A stretch of DNA of 21,881 nt from assembly GCA_034439875.1 (NCBI GenBank), contig JAWXBG010000040.1, forward strand, positions 1-21,881, read 5' to 3'. Within the stretch, counting starts at the first letter, position 1. Every line of letters begins with the position of its first letter. Positions 7,215 to 15,963 of the stretch are shown one piece after another. Position numbers and translations under genes: made by a program. The notes beneath the pieces were generated by a model. That model did no database searches, was not told the origin of the DNA, and saw only the letters and a program-made list of their open reading frames with translations. This stretch comes from JAWXBG01 sp034439875. Its GTDB lineage: Bacteria > Bacteroidota > Bacteroidia > Flavobacteriales_D > Sanyastnellaceae.

Positions 7215-8410
7215 TGTATTGCTGTAATGAATTGTAATTGATTTTGCGTTTGCAATAATTCCTGTAATTGCTGTATATATGACAATTCCGTTTGAGCTGC
7301 ATCGCTTCTCATTCGAATGTATTCTGACAGAGAAATTTCTCCCGCCTCATACATTCTGCCGGCATTATTGATTAACTGAGATGCCAAGGGAAGACTCTCA
7401 CCCTTCATCATAAGGATTGATTGCACCAAAGCATCGTGCCTCCCTGTAGCAATCTGAAATTGCTGATTAACTTCAATTTGTACAGCTTCAAGATCCCTTT
7501 GAGACTTTTCCAAAATAAGCTTAGCCGATCTCTTGGATGCTCCTGTATGCCAAAACCAAAGTGGAATAGAAACTCCGGCATTCAATCTATTTTCAAATGC
7601 TGAACTTCTTTCGCCTTGATTCATATATCCCACGAAGAACCCGGGTAGATTCTGCCTTTTGAGTAATTTAAATTTACCCTCGCTCAATTTCACATCAGCC
7701 ATGGCAAGCTCCACCAACGCCGAGCGCCATGCATTAGTACTCCACGCCACCAGTTGCATGTTTTTACCCAATGTATCACACACAGCGCCTTCCAATAGTC
7801 CCAAATAACCCACCAAGGATCGTTTCACTGCATCTCGTTGAGATTTATGAGCACCGAAGATTCGTGTGGCCTCAAGATATTTTAACTCCGCAAAAGATTT
7901 TTCTAGGAGATCTATTTCACCCGCTTCAAAACTGCGGACCGCCGCATTGCGTATTTCTAAAAAATCGTTCTGTTGTTTTCCATAATAATCACTCAACGAT
8001 TCAAGTGTTTGCCAATGAATGTATAAGTCGCCAATTTTATAACGAACCTCTCGTTTAGTCGATTCAGCCTCTATTTCAGATCGATCTGTTTCACTTTTTA
8101 GTACACTCTTTCTAGCGGAGTACACAGAGGGAAAATCAAAGTTCTGTTGAACACCAATCGTATAAAAATTTCCGGTCGGTGCTTGCAACAGCAATTGCGG
8201 CTGATACAAATTAAAAGCTGTTCCTTCCATTTCTCTATTCGACTCCAACTCTAACAAAGCAGATTGAACAAGTGCACTGCTCTGCTCAGCCTTCAATTTT
8301 GCTTCACTCAAAGTGATAACTTGACTGAAAGTCTGAACCGAAAAGAATGATGTGAAGGCCACAAAACATAAGGGCCATAACACTTTTGATGCTTCCGAAT
8401 TACGCTTCAT
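7211..8410 (-). CDS. TolC-family outer-membrane efflux channel (CusC/CzcC-like)
   Basis: This is the outer-membrane component of the tripartite exporter. The protein has 399 residues with an N-terminal export signal (hydrophobic VLWPLCFVAFTSFFSVQTFSQ). It then has a long, mostly alpha-helical, Glu/Gln/Ala-rich sequence with two related halves typical of outer-membrane efflux proteins (LSEAKLKAEQSSALVQSALLELESN near the start; LILEKSQRDLEAVQIEVNQQ in the second half). The length is at the short end for the family. It overlaps the upstream pump gene by 11 bp (8400-8410) and the downstream adaptor start by 4 bp, so the three are surely one transcription unit. The metal assignment comes from the neighbours, not from this protein. 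Confidence 0.9.
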   Translation of the reverse strand: MKRNSEASKVLWPLCFVAFTSFFSVQTFSQVITLSEAKLKAEQSSALVQSALLELESNREMEGTAFNLYQPQLLLQAPTGNFYTIGVQQNFDFPSVYSARKSVLKSETDRSEIEAESTKREVRYKIGDLYIHWQTLESLSDYYGKQQNDFLEIRNAAVRSFEAGEIDLLEKSFAELKYLEATRIFGAHKSQRDAVKRSLVGYLGLLEGAVCDTLGKNMQLVAWSTNAWRSALVELAMADVKLSEGKFKLLKRQNLPGFFVGYMNQGERSSAFENRLNAGVSIPLWFWHTGASKRSAKLILEKSQRDLEAVQIEVNQQFQIATGRHDALVQSILMMKGESLPLASQLINNAGRMYEAGEISLSEYIRMRSDAAQTELSYIQQLQELLQTQNQLQFITAIQ

Positions 8411-11400
8411 GTTCGTCGGTGTTAAAATTTTCTATATGTTCTTTCTTCTTCTCGAAATACTGTTTTAACGAAGCTTCGCCGTACCTCCAAAAGACAGTTG
8501 GAATTACAACCATGTTGAGTAGTGTTGATGAAATCAAACCACCCAAAATAACTGTTGCAACGGGATAGAGTATTTCCTTTCCAGGAGCTTGTTTATCAAG
8601 GGTGAGGGGTATAAGGGCAAGAGCCGCCACCAGTGCGGTCATCATCACCGGAACCAATCTTTCCAATGATCCACGCATAATCATCTTTTTGGAAAATTCC
8701 TCTCCCTCATGTTCTATCAAATGGATATAATGCGAAATCATCATAATCCCATTTCTCGATGCAATACCTGTTAAGGTGATAAAACCTACCATCGTTGCGA
8801 TGCTAAATGTTCCACCTGTAATAGCCACCGCCAGAACACTTCCAACCAGTGCTAAAGGAATGTTTATCATGATCTGCAATGCCAGTTTCCACGACTTAAA
8901 ATGGTGATACAGGACCATGAAGATTCCGAGCAATGCAACTATACTAAGCAGTGAAATAGTCTTGGAAGCACTCTGTTGACTTTCAAACTGCCCTCCGTAT
9001 ACAATGTAGGCTCCATCCGGCAACTTCACTTCGGATTTCAGTTTTGCCTGCAATTCTTGAACCGCACTGCCCAAATCTCTATCCTGAACATTACAACTAA
9101 TATTAATTTTACGCTGAGAATTTTCGTGCGAAATACTATTTTGAACACTTGCATATTCGATGTCAGCAATTTGTTGCAATGGAATCAACTCACCATTGAT
9201 ATTATGAACAAGAGAATTTCTGATGTTGTCTAAATTCACACGTTCATCTTGTTCTGCTCTCAAAACAAAATCAAATGACTTCTGGCCATCGAAAATCCGC
9301 GATTGAACTTTCCCATTATAGAATATTTCCAAATCTTCAGCAACCTTCCCCACTTGCACTCCATATTGCACGCAGTCCTCTCTGCGCAATCGAATAAGCA
9401 ATTGTGGAATCATTACCTGTCTTTCCACTTGAACATCTACGACCCCGGGTACAGTCGAAATCGTTTCTGCAATCTTACCTGCAGTGGTTCTCATTTCGGT
9501 TAGTTCATTTCCAAACAACTTAATAGCTACTTGAGCCCTGACGCCACTTAATAGATGATCTATTCTGTGCGAAATAGGTTGGCCAATGTTTATTGTAACA
9601 CCCTTCAAAACTGAAACCTCCATGCGTATGTCTGCTATCACCTCAAGCCTTGATCGTTCAATATTCTCGCGAAGTTTAATGTCGATTTCAGAGTTTGAAA
9701 CAGGTTCTGTATGTTCATCTAGTTCAGCGCGCCCTGTTCGCCTGCTGGCAAATTCAACTTCCGGAACTTTGAGAATGAGGTTCTCCGCAATGGTGCCAAT
9801 TCTATTGCTTTCCTCGAGTGATGTTCCCGATGGTGCCGATAGATTTACCGTGAATGAACCTTCATTAAATGGAGGAAGAAATTCTGTTCCAAAAAACGGA
9901 ATCGACGCCAGAGAACCTGCTACCAATAAAATAGAAATTCCAATAACGAAACGCGTCTTGTTGAAAGCCCAATTCAATGTTCGTCTTTCCTGATTTTTCA
10001 GCCAGCGGACTAAAGCACTTTCTCTTTCTTCTTTACCCTTTTTGAATCGTGTAAGTAAATAAGAGCATAAGGCAGGAGTAACTGTAAGTGAAACAACCAA
10101 GGAGGCAACAATACTAGTGATATATGCAATGCCTAATGGAGCAAAAATCCTGCCTTCCATTCCTTCTAACCAAAATAGAGGGAGAAATACCAAGACAACA
10201 ATTATAGTGGCATATACAATTGAATTTCGGACTTCACTGCTCGCTTCGTAAACCACTCTCATTGTTGGGCGTGGTTTATCTAATTTCTGATTTTCCTTCA
10301 ATCTTCGAAAAACATTTTCGACATCTACAATCGCATCATCTACCAACTCTCCAATAGCTATTGCCAGTCCTCCTAGGGTTAAAGTATTAATCGAAATTCC
10401 AAAGGCTTTGAAAATAATTGCCGTAATGACTATCGACAGTGGGATTGCAGTTAGGGTAATGATCGTTGTTCTAAAATTCAAAAGGAATAAAAACAGAATA
10501 ATCACTACCAATATGAAACCATCGCGCAGAGCATGTTCGACATTGGTGATGGAATTGGTTATAAAATCTTTTTGCTGAAAAATGGTGGGATTCAATTTCA
10601 CATCAGCGGGTAACGAAGCCTTCAATTCCTCGCAAGCCCTTGTCACTTCGTCCGTAATTTCCACTGTATTGCCACTCGGCTGCTTTTCTACAGTGAGAAT
10701 AACCGATGGTCTTCCATTGAGACTTCCATCTCCTCTCTTAATCGCTGCGCCAAACTCAACTATGGCAACTTGGTTTAGCAAAATGGGAATTCCTTCTCGG
10801 TATGCAACTACTATTTGCTTTACATCCTCCACATTCGAAATCCATCCGACTGTGCGAATGAGTACTTCTGTTCCATAACGATCAAAAAAACCACCCGTTG
10901 TGCTCAGATTGCTCCTTTGCATAGCATACTCCACTTCATCTACCGTTAGATTGAATTGCTTCATCTTTGAAGTAGAAAGCAATACCTGAAATTGCTTTCT
11001 GTCGCCTCCAATGGAGATCACTTGAGAAACTCCTTTAATACTCATCAATCTCCTGCGAATGGTAAAGTCCGCAAGTGTTCTCAAATCGGAAGCAGATGTA
11101 CTATCGCCGCTCACAGAAACATTCATAATCTGCCCCATGATAGAGCTTACTGGACCCATGATAGGTTTAATTCCTTCGGGCAAATCAACCGTAAGTAATT
11201 TTTCTGAAACCATCTGACGGGCCATGTATATATCCATACCCCAATCGAAATCCACATAAATGAGGCCGAGTCCAACGGCGCTGCTCGACCGCACAGACTT
11301 TACACCCGGGGCTCCATTCATTGCAACTTCTACCGGAGTTACGGCAATAGTTTCAACCTCCTCCGGTGCCATGCCATTAGCCTCTAAAAAAATTGTAACC

Positions 11401-11537
11401 CGCGGTCTATTGAGATCGGGAAGCACATCGACCGGTAAATTGATTACTGTAATCGTTCCATAAACCATTACAAATGCAGCGGTAGCCACCACAAACATTC
11501 GATTGGCTAATGAGAACCGTATTAATCGATTCAGCAT
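8400..11537 (-). CDS. HME-type RND heavy-metal efflux pump (CusA/CzcA family)
   Basis: This is the inner-membrane proton-driven pump of the exporter. At 1045 residues it has full family length, with the expected 1+5+1+5 membrane-helix plan. The first helix is at about 13-32, a helix cluster starts with FILVVIILFLFLL at 341, and the second half starts near 530. TM4 carries GELVDDAIVDVEN (396-408) with D400, D401, D405 and E407, the proton-relay signature of the heavy-metal-efflux branch. At the positions I align from memory with the E. coli CusA copper relay (M573, M623, M672), I see no Met: the segments read EGSFTVNLSAPSG, EPVSNSEID and RIDHLLSG (H661). The substrate may therefore be a divalent cation rather than Cu(I)/Ag(I); this is inference. 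It is the first gene of the pump-channel-adaptor set. Confidence 0.93.
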   Translation of the reverse strand: MLNRLIRFSLANRMFVVATAAFVMVYGTITVINLPVDVLPDLNRPRVTIFLEANGMAPEEVETIAVTPVEVAMNGAPGVKSVRSSSAVGLGLIYVDFDWGMDIYMARQMVSEKLLTVDLPEGIKPIMGPVSSIMGQIMNVSVSGDSTSASDLRTLADFTIRRRLMSIKGVSQVISIGGDRKQFQVLLSTSKMKQFNLTVDEVEYAMQRSNLSTTGGFFDRYGTEVLIRTVGWISNVEDVKQIVVAYREGIPILLNQVAIVEFGAAIKRGDGSLNGRPSVILTVEKQPSGNTVEITDEVTRACEELKASLPADVKLNPTIFQQKDFITNSITNVEHALRDGFILVVIILFLFLLNFRTTIITLTAIPLSIVITAIIFKAFGISINTLTLGGLAIAIGELVDDAIVDVENVFRRLKENQKLDKPRPTMRVVYEASSEVRNSIVYATIIVVLVFLPLFWLEGMEGRIFAPLGIAYITSIVASLVVSLTVTPALCSYLLTRFKKGKEERESALVRWLKNQERRTLNWAFNKTRFVIGISILLVAGSLASIPFFGTEFLPPFNEGSFTVNLSAPSGTSLEESNRIGTIAENLILKVPEVEFASRRTGRAELDEHTEPVSNSEIDIKLRENIERSRLEVIADIRMEVSVLKGVTINIGQPISHRIDHLLSGVRAQVAIKLFGNELTEMRTTAGKIAETISTVPGVVDVQVERQVMIPQLLIRLRREDCVQYGVQVGKVAEDLEIFYNGKVQSRIFDGQKSFDFVLRAEQDERVNLDNIRNSLVHNINGELIPLQQIADIEYASVQNSISHENSQRKINISCNVQDRDLGSAVQELQAKLKSEVKLPDGAYIVYGGQFESQQSASKTISLLSIVALLGIFMVLYHHFKSWKLALQIMINIPLALVGSVLAVAITGGTFSIATMVGFITLTGIASRNGIMMISHYIHLIEHEGEEFSKKMIMRGSLERLVPVMMTALVAALALIPLTLDKQAPGKEILYPVATVILGGLISSTLLNMVVIPTVFWRYGEASLKQYFEKKKEHIENFNTDEHEA

Positions 11538-11687
11538 AGGGCAGTAAAAATTATTTGTTGAACACAGTTAGTACACCCGAAATAGTTGGTTCCGATGCAC
11601 CACAGGAGAAGCAAATTCAGATTAACCCAACGAGGAGCGATCTTTCCAAACTAACATCTCAAACCCAAGAGCCCTATACAGGACCCT
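11538..11687. other. 150-bp gap between small protein gene and pump gene
   Basis: I see no terminator-like stem in this stretch. On the minus strand, taatttttactgccct directly precedes the pump ATG and resembles the sequence upstream of the small-protein gene (taatttttgctacctt). It could be a second, weaker -7-type promoter box for the pump genes, with one mismatch to TAnnTTTG. Confidence 0.3.
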
Positions 11688-12071
11688 TTACGAAACGAGT
11701 TTTGGGGGCTGCCAAATATCTGTGTACAATTCAGAGCAGAATTGCTCGATGTGACATGCGCTCGAAGTAAATGAAGATGAAAAACTGTAAAATCTGATCT
11801 CCTCATTCACCTCACTTATACATAGAGATGTGTATATACTTGAATCTACTTTTTGATAGGGAAATGTCCCTGAATCTTCGGTCTCATGTCCGCAATGTTT
11901 GTGCTCAGGACAATAATGAGCGTGTATAAACTCGATAAACGACAAATCCTCTTCTTCCTCCTTGTGCTCTAAGTAATGACTGAATAGTTCAGGCACGCTG
12001 AGTAACTGATCGAAATCTGTCATGGAAAAGGTAACAGACACAATAAGAAGATATATAAAAAGCCTTTTCAC
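11688..12071 (-). CDS. Small exported His/Cys-rich protein of the metal-efflux locus
   Basis: This is a 127-residue protein with an N-terminal signal-like stretch (MKRLFIYLLIVSVTFSMTDFDQ). It resembles small proteins often found immediately before RND metal-efflux genes in Bacteroidota, recognisable by an LxxxPELxxHYxEHK segment followed by a LSFIEFxxxHY segment and an IWQPPK C-terminus. Here those read VPELFSHYLEHKEEEEDLSFIEFIHAHY and IWQPPKLVS. Right after the conserved HY is a cluster HAHYCPEHKHCGHE (about 50-63), with five His and two Cys able to bind metal. I have no name for the family and no proven function; a periplasmic metal-sensing or chaperone role is a guess. The start codon is GTG (cac at 12069-12071). 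The next gene downstream is the pump, 150 bp away. Confidence 0.75.
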   Translation of the reverse strand: MKRLFIYLLIVSVTFSMTDFDQLLSVPELFSHYLEHKEEEEDLSFIEFIHAHYCPEHKHCGHETEDSGTFPYQKVDSSIYTSLCISEVNEEIRFYSFSSSFTSSACHIEQFCSELYTDIWQPPKLVS

Positions 12072-12085
12072 GATTACGAAGGTAG

Positions 12086-12094
12086 CAAAAATTA
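12086..12094 (-). promoter_or_regulatory. Candidate Bacteroidota -7 promoter box for the metal-efflux genes
   Basis: On the minus strand the sequence taatttttg followed by ctacc lies 15 bases upstream of the GTG start at 12071. It resembles the Bacteroidota -7 element TAnnTTTG with one extra base. No clear TTG at -33 is seen at the usual spacing. If used, the leader would be only a few bases long. This is a sequence-match call only. Confidence 0.35.
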
Positions 12095-12161
12095 GAACCT
12101 CAACATCTTTTTCTCTCGGATTAGAAGTATTACAAGAGAATGAGAAGGAAAATGTTCGCCG

Positions 12162-12776
12162 TCAAAATGAATAACCAATCAATAAATAAAGAGCTTGGTT
12201 GTATTGACCTTGCTCGTAATAACTAAACTTTTGAACCGGGTTTGGCGCTGGACGAATCGGCAGAATTGAAGATGAAGCCCTTAAAATGAACGAAAGTTTT
12301 TCGCTTGCGAGCCAATGCACTCCTCCCAAAGCCCCAATATCTGTGGTGTTAAAGGCCGGCTCAATGGAGTAATTCGCTTCATTAAATTCAATTTCGGATC
12401 CTGTGAGTACACCTGCGTATAGGCCCAAATCAAACTGAACATTATTTCGCCTATAATTGTATGTGATAGGAACTTCAATGTAATTCAACTTCATTGTGAA
12501 AGTATTGAAATCATCGTTATCCGCGTTTGCAGGTTTTCGACTTCCCTTATTCGCATATAGAATTTCGAAGGATACTGAACTCCTTTCATTGAAACCCATT
12601 TGCACAAAGGCGCCTGCTGCACCACCAAACTTATTCCAACCCGCAAGACCATCGCCACTGACTTGACTTGAAACTAAACCTCCACGAATACCCCCTTGAA
12701 AATCGACCTGAGAATATAACTCCGCACGAAAAAAAATGCAGATCACAAAAAGGGCGAAGTGGAGAATTTTATTCAT
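12162..12776 (-). CDS. Small outer-membrane beta-barrel protein (porin-like, OMP_b-brl type)
   Basis: This is a predicted outer-membrane beta-barrel protein of 204 residues. I chose the ATG at 12774-12776 because it directly begins a signal peptide (MNKILHFALFVICIFFRAELYSQ); a frame opening upstream at 12821 would bury it. The mature part begins VDFQGGIRGGLVSSQVSG. It shows alternating beta-strand pattern (LNYIEVPITYNYRR, FDLGLYAGVLTGSEIEF, ALYLLIGYSF) and ends in Phe, as outer-membrane barrels do. The start overlaps the stop of the upstream Omp28-like gene by 8 bases, so they are translationally linked. The ligand is unknown. Function beyond membrane location cannot be read from the sequence. 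Confidence 0.82.
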   Translation of the reverse strand: MNKILHFALFVICIFFRAELYSQVDFQGGIRGGLVSSQVSGDGLAGWNKFGGAAGAFVQMGFNERSSVSFEILYANKGSRKPANADNDDFNTFTMKLNYIEVPITYNYRRNNVQFDLGLYAGVLTGSEIEFNEANYSIEPAFNTTDIGALGGVHWLASEKLSFILRASSSILPIRPAPNPVQKFSYYEQGQYNQALYLLIGYSF

Positions 12777-13626
12777 ATATCTTCTTTTCAATAACATTGA
12801 GAACTTCTCCATTACTTGCATTTACCACAAAGGCTACGACGTAAGATTTTCCCCACTTCCAATTGCTATTCCATTCATAGGTGTAACTACTAGTACCCGC
12901 TTCTCCCTGCACAGGACTATTTGCAATTGAAAGACCATCTGGCCCTGAAATAGCTGCCCTCAGCATGTGCTTGTGTTCATAATCTTCATGGATTATGGCC
13001 TCTGGGGTGTACTCAAGCTGAGGACCAATGATTGGACCCTCTGTAATAAGCAAGACTAGGTTTTGGTTTCCACTTGAAGCTTGCAGCCACTGATCGTACA
13101 CATGAATATTTAAATTACCAAGTACAGTATCCATGTCCAACTCCATTTGCAATACAACTGCAGGTGCATCGTTCATCTGATTGATGGCTTCAGCAGTCCA
13201 TTGAGCATGGCTCCAAATATTAGAAGCGCCTCCTTCTCTGCTCACTCGGCCAATTGGATTCACTTGAAATGACAACTGAGCGAAGTAAAATTCTCCCTCC
13301 GTCGTTCGGTAATCATTTGGGAAATCCGGTAGAAGTGGTTCAGCCAAAGGACCGGCATGAATCGAAACTACAGCAACTCGCCCTGGATTGTTGGCAAGAA
13401 TTTCGTCGGCCACCACATGTGCATCAGGACAGTTTCCGCAATCGTGACCTGTAAAATCCTCGAGTAGAACGTTGCGCCATGAATTTGTAGCTGGACCGAA
13501 TGTGGGTGCCGAGCCGTATAGATCTTCTCTATATCCAATTCCATAATCCACAATTGGATTATCTATAATGTCACATGAAGTGATCATTGTAAAAAGAACA
13601 AAGTACAGAAATAAGAACTTTTTCAT
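12769..13626 (-). CDS. Omp28-related lipoprotein with thioredoxin-like CxxC
   Basis: This is a 285-residue predicted lipoprotein. The N-terminus (MKKFLFLYFVLFTMITSC) ends in a lipobox with Cys18. The sequence RNVLLEDFTGHDCGNCPDAH (51-70) is the hallmark of Omp28-type proteins, with a thioredoxin-like C63-G-N-C66. VAVVSIHAGPLAEP and FQVNPIGRVSR (cis-Pro region) also fit the thioredoxin fold. The C-terminal half is beta-rich (WNSNWKWGKSYVVAFVVNASNGEVLNVIEKK), as in the family. Omp28 of Porphyromonas is an outer-surface protein; a redox activity here is inferred from the CxxC. It follows the DUF6029-like gene by 15 bases and overlaps the next gene by 8, so it sits inside an operon. Confidence 0.88.
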   Translation of the reverse strand: MKKFLFLYFVLFTMITSCDIIDNPIVDYGIGYREDLYGSAPTFGPATNSWRNVLLEDFTGHDCGNCPDAHVVADEILANNPGRVAVVSIHAGPLAEPLLPDFPNDYRTTEGEFYFAQLSFQVNPIGRVSREGGASNIWSHAQWTAEAINQMNDAPAVVLQMELDMDTVLGNLNIHVYDQWLQASSGNQNLVLLITEGPIIGPQLEYTPEAIIHEDYEHKHMLRAAISGPDGLSIANSPVQGEAGTSSYTYEWNSNWKWGKSYVVAFVVNASNGEVLNVIEKKIYE

Positions 13627-13641
13627 CGCCTTATAATCGTT

Positions 13642-15324
13642 TTAAAAACTACTACTTACTGTTAATTCTAATCCATTGGACGCAGGCACGGCCCTGCAAA
13701 TCCCACCTATACAGAAAATTCCTTCTCGTCTTTTTCCATAACCGACACTAATCCTATTGGAACCATTTATGTAGCCCACAGTACCGTAAAGATAATGAAC
13801 ACGATTGTCGGGATTGTCATTTCCATAATTATACTGATCAAGCACCCCAACGGTCCAGTGTGGTGAAAAAGTATATTCTACCAAAACTGTGGCCCAATCC
13901 TTTTTGTCCTGCTCTGAAAACAATGCTTGAAACTCACCGCGTATCGAGTGCTTTGGAGCAATTTTGTATTGAACCTCTGCGACGTGAATATCAGCATATA
14001 CAATTCCCTTGAAATCCTGAGTTACAGGTGTTACCTCTGTATTGAATTCAAAGTAGAAATAGGAATACAACAAAGTCAAGTCTTTATTAACCTTTTTCTT
14101 GATCTCGATGTTCAAATCCCGCACAAACTTTTTGTCGCCAAAACCATAGCCATTGGTCTGATAACCCTCTATTAAACCTTCTCTGCCTTGAAAATTGGTT
14201 GAGTCCAAGCTGTTTGCTGCAGCAAAATTGACACTGAGATTAGTGCCATATTTTCCACCCAAAGCAGACTCCTTTTTGAAGGTGTAAAAGACTTCTGCCA
14301 TTGCCCCTACTTCACCATTTAGAACAGTTGCATAAGGATATAATGTAGCTGCCAGATTATAGGTGTGCTGTTTGGTAATGGCTGGCATGAAATTAATGGG
14401 CACATCGAAAAGCAAAAGGTCGCGGTCGCTTCGATAAGCCATGTTATCTAAAAACTTGTAACCCACATTCAATCCAAAACCCTTTTGGCTATATCCCGCG
14501 TTAAATAAAATAGCCTCTCCATCTTTATATATAAATCCATTGTCCGCATTTGGATCATTGATTTTCTTCACGTATTCCCCTGTCACCATCCATCCACCAT
14601 GATTGATTTGAAAACGAGCTCCGGAATTACCCACATTGTTCGGTAGCATGAGCACCAAAGTGTCCTTTTGAATGGTTTCTCCAGATTGATATTTACTCAC
14701 AAAACTCGCACCGACCGTCACTTTCGTTTTAGACTCGGCCAATGAAGGGATTAAGTCATTTAAAAACAACTCCCCATCTACACCACGAACAATTCCTTCC
14801 GTCAATTCAACTTTGTTGATGAAGTCTAGGCGCTGATGGCCATAAATGCCCTTCAGACTTATTCCTTTGAAAGGTGTGAAAATGATTCGCATTCCATCGA
14901 GAGAGTTATCTATACCCAGATTGGGCTCCCAATATGCACGCAACGTCATTCCACTGCCAAACTGTTCGTAGAAATTACCAACTGTAATGTCAAATAAGTC
15001 GTTCTTATATTGTGCATAACGATACCCAATGCCTGACCCCGTAAATCGACCGGGATAGCCCAATATTGAATTGAGATAACTTTCAAAACGAACACCTGCA
15101 GAAAAACCACCTAAAGTATAAGTGAAATTTCCAAAAGCATTCATCGCTGTTTTCTGCTCTGGCACCTGTGCACCAATCAATGAGTCTTCGTTGTACTGCT
15201 GAAATAACATTTGAAAATTTCCATGCAATTGGCCTTGAAGAGGTGGTTTGTTCCCTTCCTGGCCAATGGCACAAGAGTATGTGACAAAAGAGGCTAAGAT
15301 TAGCCCCATGATTTTGGCGTACAT
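13642..15324 (-). CDS. DUF6029-like outer-membrane beta-barrel protein
   Basis: This 560-residue exported protein appears to belong to the Bacteroidota-specific family I know as DUF6029. The N-terminus MYAKIMGLILASFVTYSCAIGQ is a signal sequence; it could be cleaved after AIGQ or be lipidated at Cys18 (TYSC). An alternative ATG five codons in (15309) would also leave a usable signal. The rest is rich in amphipathic strands with Tyr/Phe/Gly girdles (GSGIGYRYAQYKNDLFDITVGNFYEQFGSGMTLRAYWEPNLGIDN) and ends LTVSSSF with a terminal Phe. This fits a large barrel of roughly 20 or more strands. The function is unknown. It is co-directional and tightly spaced with the Omp28-like gene (15 bases) and follows the TlpA-like gene by 51 bases, pointing to a shared envelope redox or export function. 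Confidence 0.78.
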   Translation of the reverse strand: MYAKIMGLILASFVTYSCAIGQEGNKPPLQGQLHGNFQMLFQQYNEDSLIGAQVPEQKTAMNAFGNFTYTLGGFSAGVRFESYLNSILGYPGRFTGSGIGYRYAQYKNDLFDITVGNFYEQFGSGMTLRAYWEPNLGIDNSLDGMRIIFTPFKGISLKGIYGHQRLDFINKVELTEGIVRGVDGELFLNDLIPSLAESKTKVTVGASFVSKYQSGETIQKDTLVLMLPNNVGNSGARFQINHGGWMVTGEYVKKINDPNADNGFIYKDGEAILFNAGYSQKGFGLNVGYKFLDNMAYRSDRDLLLFDVPINFMPAITKQHTYNLAATLYPYATVLNGEVGAMAEVFYTFKKESALGGKYGTNLSVNFAAANSLDSTNFQGREGLIEGYQTNGYGFGDKKFVRDLNIEIKKKVNKDLTLLYSYFYFEFNTEVTPVTQDFKGIVYADIHVAEVQYKIAPKHSIRGEFQALFSEQDKKDWATVLVEYTFSPHWTVGVLDQYNYGNDNPDNRVHYLYGTVGYINGSNRISVGYGKRREGIFCIGGICRAVPASNGLELTVSSSF

Positions 15325-15375
15325 AAAAAACTGGTTGGTTAATACACTAAAACAAAATCCTTTCGGATCAAAAAA

Positions 15376-15870
15376 CTATTTGCCTGTGAGCTTGAGCAAT
15401 TGCTCGTACAACTCATCTTCGTCGCCATCGGAGTAGTTGTTATGCTGCCAAACTATATTGCCCGAGCCATCAATTAGAAACGTGTGCGGCACATTTACCA
15501 CTCCCATAGCATTTGCTAGGGCTTTATTTGCATCGAGCAACACCACATAATCCCATGAAACACTATTCACGTAAGGAGCTACCCTTGTAAGACTACGCTG
15601 ATCGTCTATACTCACAGCTATAATCTTAACACCAGTTTCCTCCGTCCAATCTGCGTAATGCTCGGCATAAGCATTCAACTCCTTTTTACAAGGAGAACAC
15701 CAAGTCGCCCAAAAACTAATGATAATAGGTTTTCCATCGTTAGATATTGTTCCGGTATCTACTGAATTGCCTTCCAAATCCTTTAACTGAACACTAGGTA
15801 CTTTGGCATCCTGGGCAACGGCTATTCCTGCAAATAGAAGAGAAGCGAGTACAAAAATGGTTTGTTTCAT
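15376..15870 (-). CDS. TlpA-family periplasmic thiol-disulfide oxidoreductase
   Basis: This is a 164-residue exported thioredoxin-fold protein. It has a signal peptide MKQTIFVLASLLFAGIAVAQ, a strand pair VQLKDLEGN, then ISFWATWCSPCKKELNAY with active-site C58-S-P-C61. Further on are VKIIAVSIDDQRS and NVPHTFLIDGSG with the cis-Pro opposite the active site. Length and layout are those of the TlpA/ResA group, which reduces disulfides outside the cytoplasm. It is the first gene of the minus-strand block TlpA - DUF6029-like - Omp28-like - barrel protein. The terminator just upstream (15889-15943) separates it from the thioredoxin-like gene at 15964, so it should have its own promoter in 15871-15890 or be read through. 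Confidence 0.92.
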   Translation of the reverse strand: MKQTIFVLASLLFAGIAVAQDAKVPSVQLKDLEGNSVDTGTISNDGKPIIISFWATWCSPCKKELNAYAEHYADWTEETGVKIIAVSIDDQRSLTRVAPYVNSVSWDYVVLLDANKALANAMGVVNVPHTFLIDGSGNIVWQHNNYSDGDEDELYEQLLKLTGK

Positions 15871-15888
15871 GGTGTTAATGTATAATGC

Positions 15889-15943
15889 AAAAAAAAAGAA
15901 TCAGCAGTAGGAAACAATGATTGTACCATACTGCTGATTCTTT
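15889..15943 (-). terminator. Strong intrinsic terminator after the T9SS thioredoxin-like gene
   Basis: A perfect 15-bp stem (15895-15909 with 15929-15943) is followed, on the minus strand, by nine T (15889-15897 read in reverse, partly in the stem). The 19-base loop contains a further small palindrome (acaat-g-attgt). It lies 20 bases after the stop of the gene ending at 15964 and before the TlpA-like gene. Confidence 0.9.
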
Positions 15944-15963
15944 AAAAACTATCTCAAATAATC

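Noticed and set aside
11555..11770. Plus-strand open frame in the gap before the pump gene
   Set aside because: It runs into the antisense of the small His/Cys-rich protein gene, has no recognisable domain, and half of it is intergenic.
12777..12821. Upstream extension of the small barrel protein gene
   Set aside because: The extra 15 residues are polar and would bury the signal peptide that begins at the ATG at 12776; the extension also overlaps the Omp28-like coding end further.
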